From Salegentibacter sp. (lineage in GTDB: Bacteria > Bacteroidota > Bacteroidia > Flavobacteriales > Flavobacteriaceae): a stretch of DNA of 64,000 nt. Positions 38,922 to 46,876 of this stretch are shown here, one piece after another (the first letter of the stretch is position 1; each line of letters starts with the position of its first letter). The DNA lies in assembly GCA_017795085.1 (NCBI GenBank), contig CP051246.1, forward strand, positions 2,296,514 to 2,360,513. Direction: 5' to 3'. The notes under the pieces are model-generated. The model was given only the letters and a program-made list of their open reading frames with translations. It did no database searches and was not told the DNA's origin. The translations under genes and the position numbers were made by a program.

Positions 38922-39408
38922 CTTTTACATCACGAATCATCCACATAGTACAATTATAATGCCCCGTATCGCCCATTGGCGCCTCTAAAGATTTAAACCC
39001 GCTACGCGTATAGAGTTTTCGGGCATTTTCCATATAAGGCAGGGTTTCAATATAACATTTTTCAAATTCCTGACTTTTAGCGTATTTCAGGCAGGTATTC
39101 ATCATTTGCATGCCAAAACCTTTTCCCCGGGCTTCCGGCAGAAAGTACATTTTTTGTAGTTCGCACACTGTTTCTTCCAGGCCCGGCAAAGGAGCAATTC
39201 CCGCACCACCAATTATTTTACCTCCATTCTCCAGTACAAAATAATTCATTCTCGGGTTTTGATAGGTTTGAAACATATCATCCAAGGCTTTGTCTTCATA
39301 TGCCGTTCCAACTTTTGGCACGCCCATCTCCACTAAAATCGCTCGAACCACTTTGGCAACCTGCTTGTTATCTTCAGGTTGAATTTCACGAATTTTCAAA
39401 ATACTCAT
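38914..39408 (-). CDS. GNAT-family N-acetyltransferase
   Basis: 164 residues. The acetyl-CoA binding motif A is seen in ELQKMYFLPEARGKGFGMQMM (R/Q-x-x-G-x-G/A region ARGKGFG). The N-terminal half has the beta hairpin NYFVLENGGKIIGGAGIAPL. The C-terminus has YIETLPYMENARKLYTRSGF, as in many small-molecule acetyltransferases. The substrate is unknown. It is divergent from ribD; the stop lies in a C-rich palindrome. Confidence 0.88.
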   Translation of the reverse strand: MSILKIREIQPEDNKQVAKVVRAILVEMGVPKVGTAYEDKALDDMFQTYQNPRMNYFVLENGGKIIGGAGIAPLPGLEETVCELQKMYFLPEARGKGFGMQMMNTCLKYAKSQEFEKCYIETLPYMENARKLYTRSGFKSLEAPMGDTGHYNCTMWMIRDVKVL

Positions 39409-39462
39409 TATTGTTAAACTAATCCCGTTTTATTTGAATAATAAACTAAATTTTGTTCCCCC

Positions 39463-39496
39463 TTTGAGGGCCGGGGGCCAAATAATTATATTTTTG
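39463..39496 (+). promoter_or_regulatory. Promoter of ribD operon, predicting a leaderless mRNA
   Basis: TTTG at 39463-39466 (-33) and TATTTTTG at 39489-39496 (-7, exact) are separated by 22 nt, close to the usual spacing. The ribD GTG begins at 39501, only 4 nt after the -7 box, so the expected transcription start falls on or near the start codon. Confidence 0.6.
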
Positions 39497-39500
39497 TGGG

Positions 39501-40544
39501 GTGAATATACACGAAAAATACCTAAACCGCTGCATTGAACTCGCCCAAAACGGCAGAGGTAAAACCTATCCCAACCCAATGGTGGGCAGCGTGATTGTTT
39601 ACGATGAAAACATTATTGGTGAAGGTTGGCACCATAAAGCCGGAGCACCACATGCAGAAGTTAATGCAATCCAATCGGTTAGCGATAAAACTTTACTAAA
39701 AAAAGCTACAATTTATGTGAGTTTAGAACCTTGCAGCCATTTCGGGAAAACACCACCATGCAGCGATTTAATTATTGCCAAAGACATTAAAAAAGTAGTA
39801 ATTGGGATTATGGATCCTTTTGTTGAAGTTGCCGGCCGCGGAATAAAAAAACTGATGGATGCCGGTTGTGATGTGCGCGTGGGCATTTTGGAAGAAAAAA
39901 GTCGCGAACTCAATAAACGTTTTTTGACTTTTCATCAAAAGAAACGGCCGTATATTATCCTGAAATGGGCCCAGAGCCAGGATGGTTTTTTGGTCCCCGA
40001 AAAACAGAAAAAAAGAGAGCCGGTTTGGATAAGCAATAATTTTTCAAAACAGGTAGTACATAAATGGCGAAGTGAAGAACAGGCCATTTTAGTAGGCACC
40101 AATACCGCAGTAGCCGATAACCCAAAACTCAACACCCGATTTTGGGATGGCCCTTCGCCTACCAGGATTGTTTTAGACCGCAAATCGCGAATTCCGAAAA
40201 ACTCGGCTTTGTTTGACGGAAGTGTAAAAACTATTGTTTTAACCGAAGAAAATGCCGAAGCACCTTCCACACAAAACCTGATTTTTGAACAATTAGATTT
40301 TGCTAAAAATCTTCCGCAGCAAATTGGAGAGGTTTTATACCGGCATCAATTACAATCGGTGATAATTGAAGGCGGTGCCAGAACACTGCAAAGTTTTATC
40401 GACAAGGGAATTTGGGACGAAGCTCGGGTTTTTACAGGAAAAATTCAGTTTAAAAAAGGAATTAAAGCCCCGGAATTTTCAGGAAAAATTATTTCCGAAG
40501 AAAATATTACCGGCGATAATTTGAAAATATTTTACAATGATTAA
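39501..40544 (+). CDS. ribD: Bifunctional riboflavin deaminase/reductase RibD
   Basis: 347 residues, starting at GTG (NIHEKYLNRCIELAQNGRG, the normal N-terminus). Deaminase domain: His51-Ala-Glu53 and Cys78/Cys87 (PCSHFGKTPPC) bind Zn. Reductase domain from ~150 (RPYIILKWAQSQDG, AILVGTNTAVADNPKLNTR, VIIEGGARTLQSF). It catalyses the second and third steps of riboflavin synthesis. First gene of the ribD-HAD-EamA-YigZ operon; no other rib genes are here. Confidence 0.95.
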   Translation: MNIHEKYLNRCIELAQNGRGKTYPNPMVGSVIVYDENIIGEGWHHKAGAPHAEVNAIQSVSDKTLLKKATIYVSLEPCSHFGKTPPCSDLIIAKDIKKVVIGIMDPFVEVAGRGIKKLMDAGCDVRVGILEEKSRELNKRFLTFHQKKRPYIILKWAQSQDGFLVPEKQKKREPVWISNNFSKQVVHKWRSEEQAILVGTNTAVADNPKLNTRFWDGPSPTRIVLDRKSRIPKNSALFDGSVKTIVLTEENAEAPSTQNLIFEQLDFAKNLPQQIGEVLYRHQLQSVIIEGGARTLQSFIDKGIWDEARVFTGKIQFKKGIKAPEFSGKIISEENITGDNLKIFYND

Positions 40545-41145
40545 AACCATCATTTTCGACTTTGGCGACGTATTTGTTAACCTGGATAAACCGGCCACCT
40601 TGCGGGAACTGGAAAAATACGAAGTAAAAGAACTTTCAGAACAACTTGAAAAACTAAATCAGTTATATGAAAAAGGGCTGATTTCCTCATCGGAATTTAT
40701 TAAAAAATACCAACAAAACTTCCCTAAGCTACAGCAGGAAAATTTTATAAACTCCTGGAATGCTATTTTAGTCGATTTCCCTGAATATCGATATCAGTTC
40801 ATAAAAAAATTGGCCAATGAGAAGAATTACCAACTCATTTTACTGAGCAATACCAATGAAATCCATATTGATTGGATAAAAGAAAAGGTACCGTTTTTTG
40901 ACAATTTTAAAGCCTGTTTTGACGCGTTCTACCTTTCACATGAAATCAATTTCAGGAAACCCGATACCGCGATTTATAAATTTGTGCTTGAAAAGCATCA
41001 GCTAAAATCTGAAAATTGCCTGTTTATTGACGACACCGCTGCAAATACTGAAGCAGCCGCCAAATTAGGTATCCATACCTGGAACCTGGAACCCACCCGC
41101 GAAGATGTAATCGATCTTTTTACCGCTAAAAAAGAGCTGTTTTGA
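40537..41145 (+). CDS. HAD-superfamily hydrolase
   Basis: 202 residues. Motif I is FDFGDVFVNL: the nucleophile Asp is in FDFGD and the usual second Asp is replaced by Val. Motif II is LILLSNTNE, and motif III Lys and motif IV are seen in FRKPDTAIYKFVL and CLFIDDTAANTEAA. The change at the +2 position (DxD to GDV) is typical of the 'FDxGxV' HAD subgroup. It overlaps ribD by 8 nt. It could supply the pyrimidine phosphatase step of riboflavin synthesis; this is inference from position only. Confidence 0.85.
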   Translation: MIKTIIFDFGDVFVNLDKPATLRELEKYEVKELSEQLEKLNQLYEKGLISSSEFIKKYQQNFPKLQQENFINSWNAILVDFPEYRYQFIKKLANEKNYQLILLSNTNEIHIDWIKEKVPFFDNFKACFDAFYLSHEINFRKPDTAIYKFVLEKHQLKSENCLFIDDTAANTEAAAKLGIHTWNLEPTREDVIDLFTAKKELF

Positions 41146-42014
41146 TTTATTTGCTGTTAAGTATTCTGGCTTCCACCATAATTTTTGTGGTTTTTTACTT
41201 ATACAAAAAACTGGGAGTAAATACTTTTCAGGCTATTATCTTCAATTATATTATTGCGTGTACGGTGGGGTTCTTCGGCTTTATTGAAACCGGCCGGGAT
41301 TTGGTTAGGATTCCTTCAGAATCCTGGTTCCCAGGGATTTTGATTTTAGGCGCTTTATTTATTACCGTTTTTAACCTCGCGGCCATTACCACACAACGCA
41401 GTGGAATGGCAGTTGTTTCAGTAGCGACAAAAATGAGTGTGGCCATTCCTGTTTTTGCCGGTGTTTTTTTATATAATGAAAGTACAGGCTTTTTAAAATT
41501 AATAGGAATTATCCTGGCCCTGGTTGCAGTTTACCTAAGCTCTATAAAAAGCAAAAAAGGAATTACCATAAAAAGAGAAAACCTTATTTTCCCTTTGCTC
41601 GTTTTTGTTGGGAGCGGTATTATTGATACTACAATAAATTACCTTGAAAATTTCTATGTTTCTGAAAAAGATGTAGGCTTGTTTTCTTCTTCCATCTTTG
41701 CCGTAGCGGGAATTATAGGAATTTGTATTTTAATAGGACAGGCGGTAATGGGGAAATTAAAAATCACCTGGCGGAATCTTGCCGGTGGAATTGCCCTGGG
41801 TATCCCGAATTATTTTTCAATTTATTTTTTAGTGATGGCTTTGCGAAGTCCGGGTTTTGAAAATTCAGTGATTTTCACTTTAAACCATATAGGTATTGTG
41901 CTGGCTTCCACCCTAATCGGGATTCTCTTTTTTAAAGAAGAGCTTATTCAAAAAAACTGGATTGGTTTGGTTTTGGCAATTATCAGTATTTTATTAGTGG
42001 CAAATTCGCAGTGA
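41142..42014 (+). CDS. EamA/DMT-superfamily transporter
   Basis: 290 residues from a TTG that overlaps the HAD stop (TTGA). Ten hydrophobic helices in two halves (~1-135 and ~150-290), with short basic loops (SSIKSKKGITIKRE), fit the drug/metabolite transporter fold. NHIGIVLASTLIGILFFKEEL near the C-terminus is the usual EamA end. It is probably an inner-membrane exporter or permease; the substrate is unknown. The stop overlaps the YigZ start by one base. Confidence 0.85.
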   Translation: MIYLLLSILASTIIFVVFYLYKKLGVNTFQAIIFNYIIACTVGFFGFIETGRDLVRIPSESWFPGILILGALFITVFNLAAITTQRSGMAVVSVATKMSVAIPVFAGVFLYNESTGFLKLIGIILALVAVYLSSIKSKKGITIKRENLIFPLLVFVGSGIIDTTINYLENFYVSEKDVGLFSSSIFAVAGIIGICILIGQAVMGKLKITWRNLAGGIALGIPNYFSIYFLVMALRSPGFENSVIFTLNHIGIVLASTLIGILFFKEELIQKNWIGLVLAIISILLVANSQ

Positions 42015-42625
42015 TGCAAGACTCCTATAAAACCATAACAAAAGCTTCAACTGAAGTTTTATTTAAAGACCGGAATTCTAAATTTTTCGGTTATGCATTT
42101 CCGGTAAAAAATGAAGCGGAAATTAATTCACGGCTGGAAGAGCTAAAAAACCAACATCACAAAGCCCGGCACTGGTGCTACGCATGGCAGCTGGGTAAAA
42201 TTGAAACCCGGTATCGAGCCAATGACGATGGTGAACCTTCAAACTCGGCCGGGATGCCCATTTACGGGCAAATCCAGTCTTTTGAGGTAACTAATATTCT
42301 CATTGTAGCAGTACGCTATTTTGGCGGGGTTAAACTCGGCGTGGGCGGACTTATAAATGCCTACCGTACTACGGCACAAATGGCATTGGAAAACTCAAAT
42401 ATCGTTACCAAAACCGTTGATGAAATTTTTGAACTTAAATTTGATTATCCGCAAATGAATATCGTAATGCGAACCATTAAAGAAAATAATCTGAATGTTA
42501 TTGATCAAAAACTTGAAATTGATTGCCGAATTTATATTTCAGTTAGAAAAAAAGAAGCCTCCGGAATTTTTAAAAAATTCGAAAATATTTATAAGGTGGG
42601 TATCACTAAAATCGATGATGCTTAA
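42014..42625 (+). CDS. YigZ/IMPACT-family protein
   Basis: 203 residues from ATG 42014, whose A is the last base of the preceding TGA; a GTG 3 nt earlier is possible. It contains the IMPACT signature ANDDGEPSNSAGMPIYGQIQ and VRYFGGVKLGVGGLINAYR. The family is ancient and the E. coli member YigZ has been linked to proline dipeptide hydrolysis and to ribosome interaction. It ends in a 4-nt convergent overlap with the thioesterase gene (TTAA). Confidence 0.88.
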   Translation: MQDSYKTITKASTEVLFKDRNSKFFGYAFPVKNEAEINSRLEELKNQHHKARHWCYAWQLGKIETRYRANDDGEPSNSAGMPIYGQIQSFEVTNILIVAVRYFGGVKLGVGGLINAYRTTAQMALENSNIVTKTVDEIFELKFDYPQMNIVMRTIKENNLNVIDQKLEIDCRIYISVRKKEASGIFKKFENIYKVGITKIDDA

Positions 42626-43020
42626 TCTTTCAATTTATTTAAAATAAATTCTGGACAGGCTATAGGTTTTCTGGTTTCGGCATTCATAAAAACCAAAGTG
42701 GTAGAAGCTTTAGTAAGCAAGTCTTTAGCCCTGTTAAAAACCTCGTATTCAAATTCAATTTTCACGTTGGGAATAGCTTTTAGATGAGTTACAATTTCAA
42801 GGTTATCATCAAAATAAGCCGGTTTTAAAAATTTAATCCCCATTTCATAAACCGGTAACATTATACCCGATTTTTCCAGAGATTTATAAGACACACCAAA
42901 CTGTTGAAGCCAGTCTATACGGGCAATTTCAAAATATTGAGCATAATTACCATGATGAACCACACCCATTTGGTCGGTCTCGGCATAACGCACTTTAACA
43001 AAAGAAATATGAGATTTCAT
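42622..43020 (-). CDS. Acyl-CoA thioesterase (YbgC/FadM-like)
   Basis: 132 residues, single hotdog fold. The catalytic region KVRYAETDQMGVVHHGNYAQYFE includes the conserved Asp and His of the 4HBT family (AETDQMGVVHHGNY). The remaining strands (IVTHLKAIPNVKIEFEYEVF) complete the fold. It hydrolyses short- to medium-chain acyl-CoA. It lies divergent from dnaA, a frequent arrangement in Flavobacteriaceae. Confidence 0.9.
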   Translation of the reverse strand: MKSHISFVKVRYAETDQMGVVHHGNYAQYFEIARIDWLQQFGVSYKSLEKSGIMLPVYEMGIKFLKPAYFDDNLEIVTHLKAIPNVKIEFEYEVFNRAKDLLTKASTTLVFMNAETRKPIACPEFILNKLKD

Positions 43021-43229
43021 TCTAATTTTAACAGAAAAAAAGGTTAAGGTTTTGTACTTTCATAAGCGGAAATAAGTATGCGGAAATTTTTCTTAAAATT
43101 CAAGCCCTAAACGGTTTTTTTTTTACATTTTTTGTTCACATATTTGTTCCACTAAAGTTCAAAGACCCCTCACAGGTTTTTAGCTTTAAATGTAACTTTC
43201 TACTAATCATAAATAACATAAAATAAAGC
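43021..43229 (+). other. dnaA upstream region, possible oriC-side sequence
   Basis: An AT-rich 209-bp gap with T-runs. TTGTTCACA (43132-43140) differs at one position from the DnaA box TTATnCACA, and a weaker TTGTTCCAC follows at 43144-43152. A half REP element (CTCACAGGTTTTTA) is near 43169. TAGCTTTA (43181-43188) is a near-consensus -7 for dnaA. Evidence for an origin here is weak. Confidence 0.3.
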
Positions 43230-44657
43230 ATGTCGAAAACTGCGCAATCAGTTTGGAATAGCTGTCTGATCTTTATAAAAGACAATATAACGCCCCAAGC
43301 TTATAAAACTTGGTTTGAACCTATACAAGCAGTAAAACTTACAGATTGCGCGTTAAGTATCCAGGTGCCTTCCAAATTTTTTTACGAGTGGCTGGAAGAG
43401 CACTATGTTAAGTTGCTCAAGGTTTCCCTTACCCGGGAGTTAGGTGAAAAAGCCAAATTGGTTTATGTTATTAAAATGGAAAATACTTATGGCAACAAGC
43501 TTCCTTTTACCGAAAAAATACCGAGTACCCAGCGCACCAATATGGAATCTCAGGAAGTAGACGTACCGCTAAAGAATAAAAATCCAGAGCTTAAAAATCC
43601 GTTTATCATTCCCGGGATTAGAAATGTAAAAATCGAGTCTCAGCTTAACCCGAGTTATAATTTTGAAAATTTCCTGGAGGGCGATTCTAATCGTCTGGCG
43701 CGTTCTGCCGGCTTGGCCGTTGCTAATAAACCGGGTGGCACCTCATTTAATCCTCTATTGATTTTTGGTGGCGTTGGCCTTGGCAAAACCCACCTGGCCC
43801 ACGCTATTGGAGTGGATATTAAAGACAAATATCCTGAAAAAACCGTTCTATATATTTCTGCTGAAAAATTTACCCAGCAATATATCGAATCGGTAAAAAA
43901 GAACAACCGAAACGATTTTATCCATTTTTACCAGATTATTGACGTTCTGATTGTTGATGATATTCAATTACTTTCAGGAAAAGCGGGCACACAAGATGTT
44001 TTCTTCCATATCTTCAACCACCTGCACCAAAACGGAAAACAGGTGATTTTAACCAGTGATAAAGCACCGGTAGATATGCAGGATATTGAACAACGATTGC
44101 TTTCACGTTTTAAATGGGGACTTTCAGCCGAGTTACAGCATCCTGATTACGAAACCCGTATTTCTATTATTCAAAGCAAACTCTACCGAGACGGAGTTGA
44201 AATGCCTGAAGAAATTGTAGAATTTCTGGCCAACAATATCAAAACCAATATTCGCGAGCTGGAAGGTGCTATTATATCTTTAATTGCACATTCCTCATTT
44301 AACCGCAAGGATATTACACTAGAGCTGGCCAAAAAAATTGTAGATAACTACGTTAAAAATACAAAACGTGAAGTTTCTATAGATTATATCCAGAAAGTGG
44401 TAAGCGATTATTTTCAAATGGATGTAGACACCTTACAATCCAAAACCAGAAAACGCCATATTGTACAGGCAAGGCAGCTGGCTATGTTTTTTGCTAAAAA
44501 ATTCACTAAGGCTTCTTTAGCAAGTATTGGTTCACAAATTGGAAAAAGGGATCACGCTACCGTTCTACATGCCTGTAAAACAGTAGATAACCTGGCTTCA
44601 ACCGACAAACAATTTAAAAAATTTGTAGAAGATTTAAGTAAAAAACTTACTATTTAA
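43230..44657 (+). CDS. dnaA: Chromosomal replication initiator DnaA
   Basis: 475 residues. Domain I 1-80 (VWNSCLIFIKDNITPQAYKTWFEPI), a short linker to ~140, AAA+ domain III with Walker A GGVGLGKTH (180-188), Walker B LIVDDIQLLSG and the sensor II region, then DNA-binding domain IV ending IGKRDHATVLHACKTVDNL. It initiates replication by binding DnaA boxes and ATP. The start is unambiguous. A repeat-A copy lies 20 nt after its stop. Confidence 0.98.
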   Translation: MSKTAQSVWNSCLIFIKDNITPQAYKTWFEPIQAVKLTDCALSIQVPSKFFYEWLEEHYVKLLKVSLTRELGEKAKLVYVIKMENTYGNKLPFTEKIPSTQRTNMESQEVDVPLKNKNPELKNPFIIPGIRNVKIESQLNPSYNFENFLEGDSNRLARSAGLAVANKPGGTSFNPLLIFGGVGLGKTHLAHAIGVDIKDKYPEKTVLYISAEKFTQQYIESVKKNNRNDFIHFYQIIDVLIVDDIQLLSGKAGTQDVFFHIFNHLHQNGKQVILTSDKAPVDMQDIEQRLLSRFKWGLSAELQHPDYETRISIIQSKLYRDGVEMPEEIVEFLANNIKTNIRELEGAIISLIAHSSFNRKDITLELAKKIVDNYVKNTKREVSIDYIQKVVSDYFQMDVDTLQSKTRKRHIVQARQLAMFFAKKFTKASLASIGSQIGKRDHATVLHACKTVDNLASTDKQFKKFVEDLSKKLTI

Positions 44658-44676
44658 TTTCTACAAAAATCAACAA

Positions 44677-44745
44677 CTTCGGAGCAAGCCCGTGAGGTAT
44701 GTATCGGAAAACTTTTCTCAATCGAGACAAGTCTCAACGTATTAA
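44677..44745. repeat. Interspersed repeat A, copy 2
   Basis: A shorter copy (about 69 bp) with the same blocks: TTCGGAGCAAGCCCGTGAGG, GTATCGGAAAACTTTT, then ATCGAGACAAGTCTCAACG. It begins 20 nt downstream of dnaA. Confidence 0.65.
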
Positions 44746-44808
44746 CCCCACTAACGGGAATAATTGTTGAACTTTCAAAAAATTACTGTTCAGCTAAAAT
44801 TATAAAAA

Positions 44809-45288
44809 ATGAAAACTAAGGTTTTAATGGTGTGTCTGGGCAATATTTGTAGGTCGCCCCTAGCCGAAGGTATTCTTAAATCTAAGGTTAATCCTCAAAA
44901 AGTTTATGTAGAATCTGCCGGTACCGGCGATTACCATATCGATGAACTCCCCGATAAACGTTCTGTTGCCATAGCCAAAAAAAACAACCTGGATATTACC
45001 GACCAACGCGGACGCCAGTTTACTGCAGAAGACTTTGAAGCTTTTGATCATATTTATGTAATGGATAATTCCAATTATGAAAATGTAATAGCACTGGCAC
45101 CAAATAAAGAAGCTGAAAAAAAAGTAAAACTTATCCTGAATGAAATTTTCCCCGGCGAAAACGTAGATGTTCCCGATCCCTATTTTGGTGGCGATCACGG
45201 ATTTGAAAATGTATACCAAATGTTGGAGGAAGCCTGTGAAAATATTGCCAGAAAACTCAAAAAAGGATTAATTGGTGAATCAAACTAA
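44809..45288 (+). CDS. Low-molecular-weight protein tyrosine phosphatase
   Basis: 159 residues. The P-loop is CLGNICRSP, with Cys9 and Arg15, and the general acid Asp is in DVPDPYFGG near residue 124. Family length and the DQRGRQFTAEDFEAFDHIYVMD segment fit. It removes phosphate from phosphotyrosine proteins or small arylphosphates. It follows dnaA by 151 nt and overlaps the methyltransferase by 17 nt. Confidence 0.93.
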   Translation: MKTKVLMVCLGNICRSPLAEGILKSKVNPQKVYVESAGTGDYHIDELPDKRSVAIAKKNNLDITDQRGRQFTAEDFEAFDHIYVMDNSNYENVIALAPNKEAEKKVKLILNEIFPGENVDVPDPYFGGDHGFENVYQMLEEACENIARKLKKGLIGESN

Positions 45289-46006
45289 TTTTAAATATTT
45301 CGGGAAACTTTATTTAATCCCAACTACGCTTGGCACTGCCGAGCCCATGGAAGTACTGCCGGAAAAAGTGCGAAGCGTCCTTGAAACATTAGAGCATTTT
45401 ATTGTTGAAAATGAAAAAACCGCACGAAGACACATTAAAGCAATTTTACCCGAAAAGAATCAACAAAAATTAAAAATCCACAGCCTTAATAAATTTACCA
45501 AAACTACTGAGATTCCTTCATTTTTAAATGCCTGCAAAGAAGGTATTAATACAGGATTGATGAGTGAAGCAGGCTGCCCAGGTGTGGCCGATCCCGGAGC
45601 TGAAATTGTAAAAATCGCCCATCGTGAAAGCATTCAGGTAGTTCCGCTTGTAGGACCTTCTTCAATTTTGCTTGCCCTTATGGCTAGCGGGATGAACGGA
45701 CAAAGTTTTAGTTTTCATGGTTACCTGTCAATTGACAAAAGAGAAAGAAAACAGGAAATTAAATTCCTTGAAAGACTTTCTTCTGAAAAAAAACAAGCAC
45801 AGGTTTTTATTGAAACCCCATACCGCAACAATAAAATGCTGGAAGATCTAACACAAAACCTACATCCTGACACACAAATTTGTGTAGCCTGCGATCTAAC
45901 ACTTCCTTCAGAATATATTATTAGCCAATCGGCTACAGCCTGGAAAAAAACAAAGGCAGACTTGCATAAGCGGCCTGCCATTTTTATTATTCAAAAAGAA
46001 TTTTAA
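45272..46006 (+). CDS. RsmI-family SAM-dependent methyltransferase
   Basis: 244 residues from TTG 45272 (GTG 45275 is the alternative), overlapping the phosphatase gene. It belongs to the tetrapyrrole methylase fold (SAM_MT of the RsmI/YraL group): KLYLIPTTLGTAEP, a GLMSEAGCPGVADPGAEIVK loop, VVPLVGPSSILLALMASG, and a C-terminal FIETPYRNNKMLEDL. It may 2'-O-methylate 16S rRNA C1402 or a related target; flavobacteria often have this shorter variant, so the exact target is uncertain. Its stop overlaps the convergent gene by 4 nt. Confidence 0.85.
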   Translation: MVNQTNFKYFGKLYLIPTTLGTAEPMEVLPEKVRSVLETLEHFIVENEKTARRHIKAILPEKNQQKLKIHSLNKFTKTTEIPSFLNACKEGINTGLMSEAGCPGVADPGAEIVKIAHRESIQVVPLVGPSSILLALMASGMNGQSFSFHGYLSIDKRERKQEIKFLERLSSEKKQAQVFIETPYRNNKMLEDLTQNLHPDTQICVACDLTLPSEYIISQSATAWKKTKADLHKRPAIFIIQKEF

Positions 46007-46665
46007 ACCCGGCTAGCCTTAATTTTAGCTTTAGCCAGGCGCTCAGGTTTTACAAAAGAAGTATTGTAACCGGCAAAATGCTTCATATAGTTTTTAATAC
46101 TCGTCCCAAAAGCATCGCTAAACATTTGGCCGCCCCAACTTCTTAAATATTTTTTTACACTGCCTGGTCCGGCAAGATGTGCAGCAGCCAAAATTCCCGA
46201 TTCGGTAACCTCAACGCCATTGATAGTTTTACCCACAAAACGCTTAATATCTTTACGTAAAATCCATTTGTTTCTGGAAGCATTGGCATAAAATGCAGCT
46301 TCCTGTAATTCAGGGGAATTTAAGAATTCCTCGAGGTTGTAGACACCTATAAGTTCTAAGGTACCCGCCCCAAACTGGTATTTACCGAGGTAGCCATATT
46401 CGTTAATCACATCATAACGTCCACCAGATTCTTTAAATCCGACCGCATCTTTAAAACCAAGGTAAGAATTTCCCAATACAGGCAAATCGGCATTCATTTC
46501 AGCAGATTTGATATTATCCTCCAGGGAAACTGTGTATTCCAAATCCATATTAGAGGTGGAATAGATTTCCATTTCGAGATTCGCAGCTTCTTTAGTGGAA
46601 AAGCTATAAAACACACAACCCGCTATAGCAGGTAAGATTGAAAATTTTACAATTTTCTTTCTCAT
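46003..46665 (-). CDS. Exported lysozyme-like/peptidoglycan-associated protein
   Basis: The start chosen is ATG 46665 (MRKKIVKFSILPAIAGCVFYSF, a signal sequence); the frame up to 46740 crosses the -7 box at 46738-46745. 220 residues. AVGFKESGGRYDVINEYGYL with GKYQFGAG resembles the catalytic ESGG / GxYQFG region of lysozyme-like transglycosylases, and AAHLAGPGSVKKYLRSWG fits the same fold. It probably cleaves or binds peptidoglycan. No LysM domain is visible despite names sometimes given to related proteins. It is next to the convergent rsmI-like gene and upstream of mltG. Confidence 0.75.
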   Translation of the reverse strand: MRKKIVKFSILPAIAGCVFYSFSTKEAANLEMEIYSTSNMDLEYTVSLEDNIKSAEMNADLPVLGNSYLGFKDAVGFKESGGRYDVINEYGYLGKYQFGAGTLELIGVYNLEEFLNSPELQEAAFYANASRNKWILRKDIKRFVGKTINGVEVTESGILAAAHLAGPGSVKKYLRSWGGQMFSDAFGTSIKNYMKHFAGYNTSFVKPERLAKAKIKASRV

Positions 46666-46737
46666 TACAATTTGTTTCTGAAAGCTTAATGGAAAGCGTG
46701 TCAAAAACACTGCAATACCGCCTTCAAATTTGCCGGG

Positions 46738-46745
46738 CAAATGTA
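46738..46745 (-). promoter_or_regulatory. -7 promoter element (TACATTTG) of the lysozyme-like gene
   Basis: Read on the minus strand it matches TAnnTTTG exactly and places transcription ~65-70 nt before the ATG at 46665. It argues against the longer upstream start. Confidence 0.55.
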
Positions 46746-46876
46746 CAACAAATTCTTATAAATAAGTCTTTAAAATGTTAATTAAATCATAAAGTTTAAC
46801 CCAACTTAAGAAACATATAACTTTCAGACAATCAAATTCTTATAATAAACTTAATAAATATATTCCTGATTAGACT

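Noticed and set aside
46666..46740. Upstream start of the lysozyme-like gene
   Set aside because: It overlaps the promoter -7 element, and the signal peptide starts at 46665.
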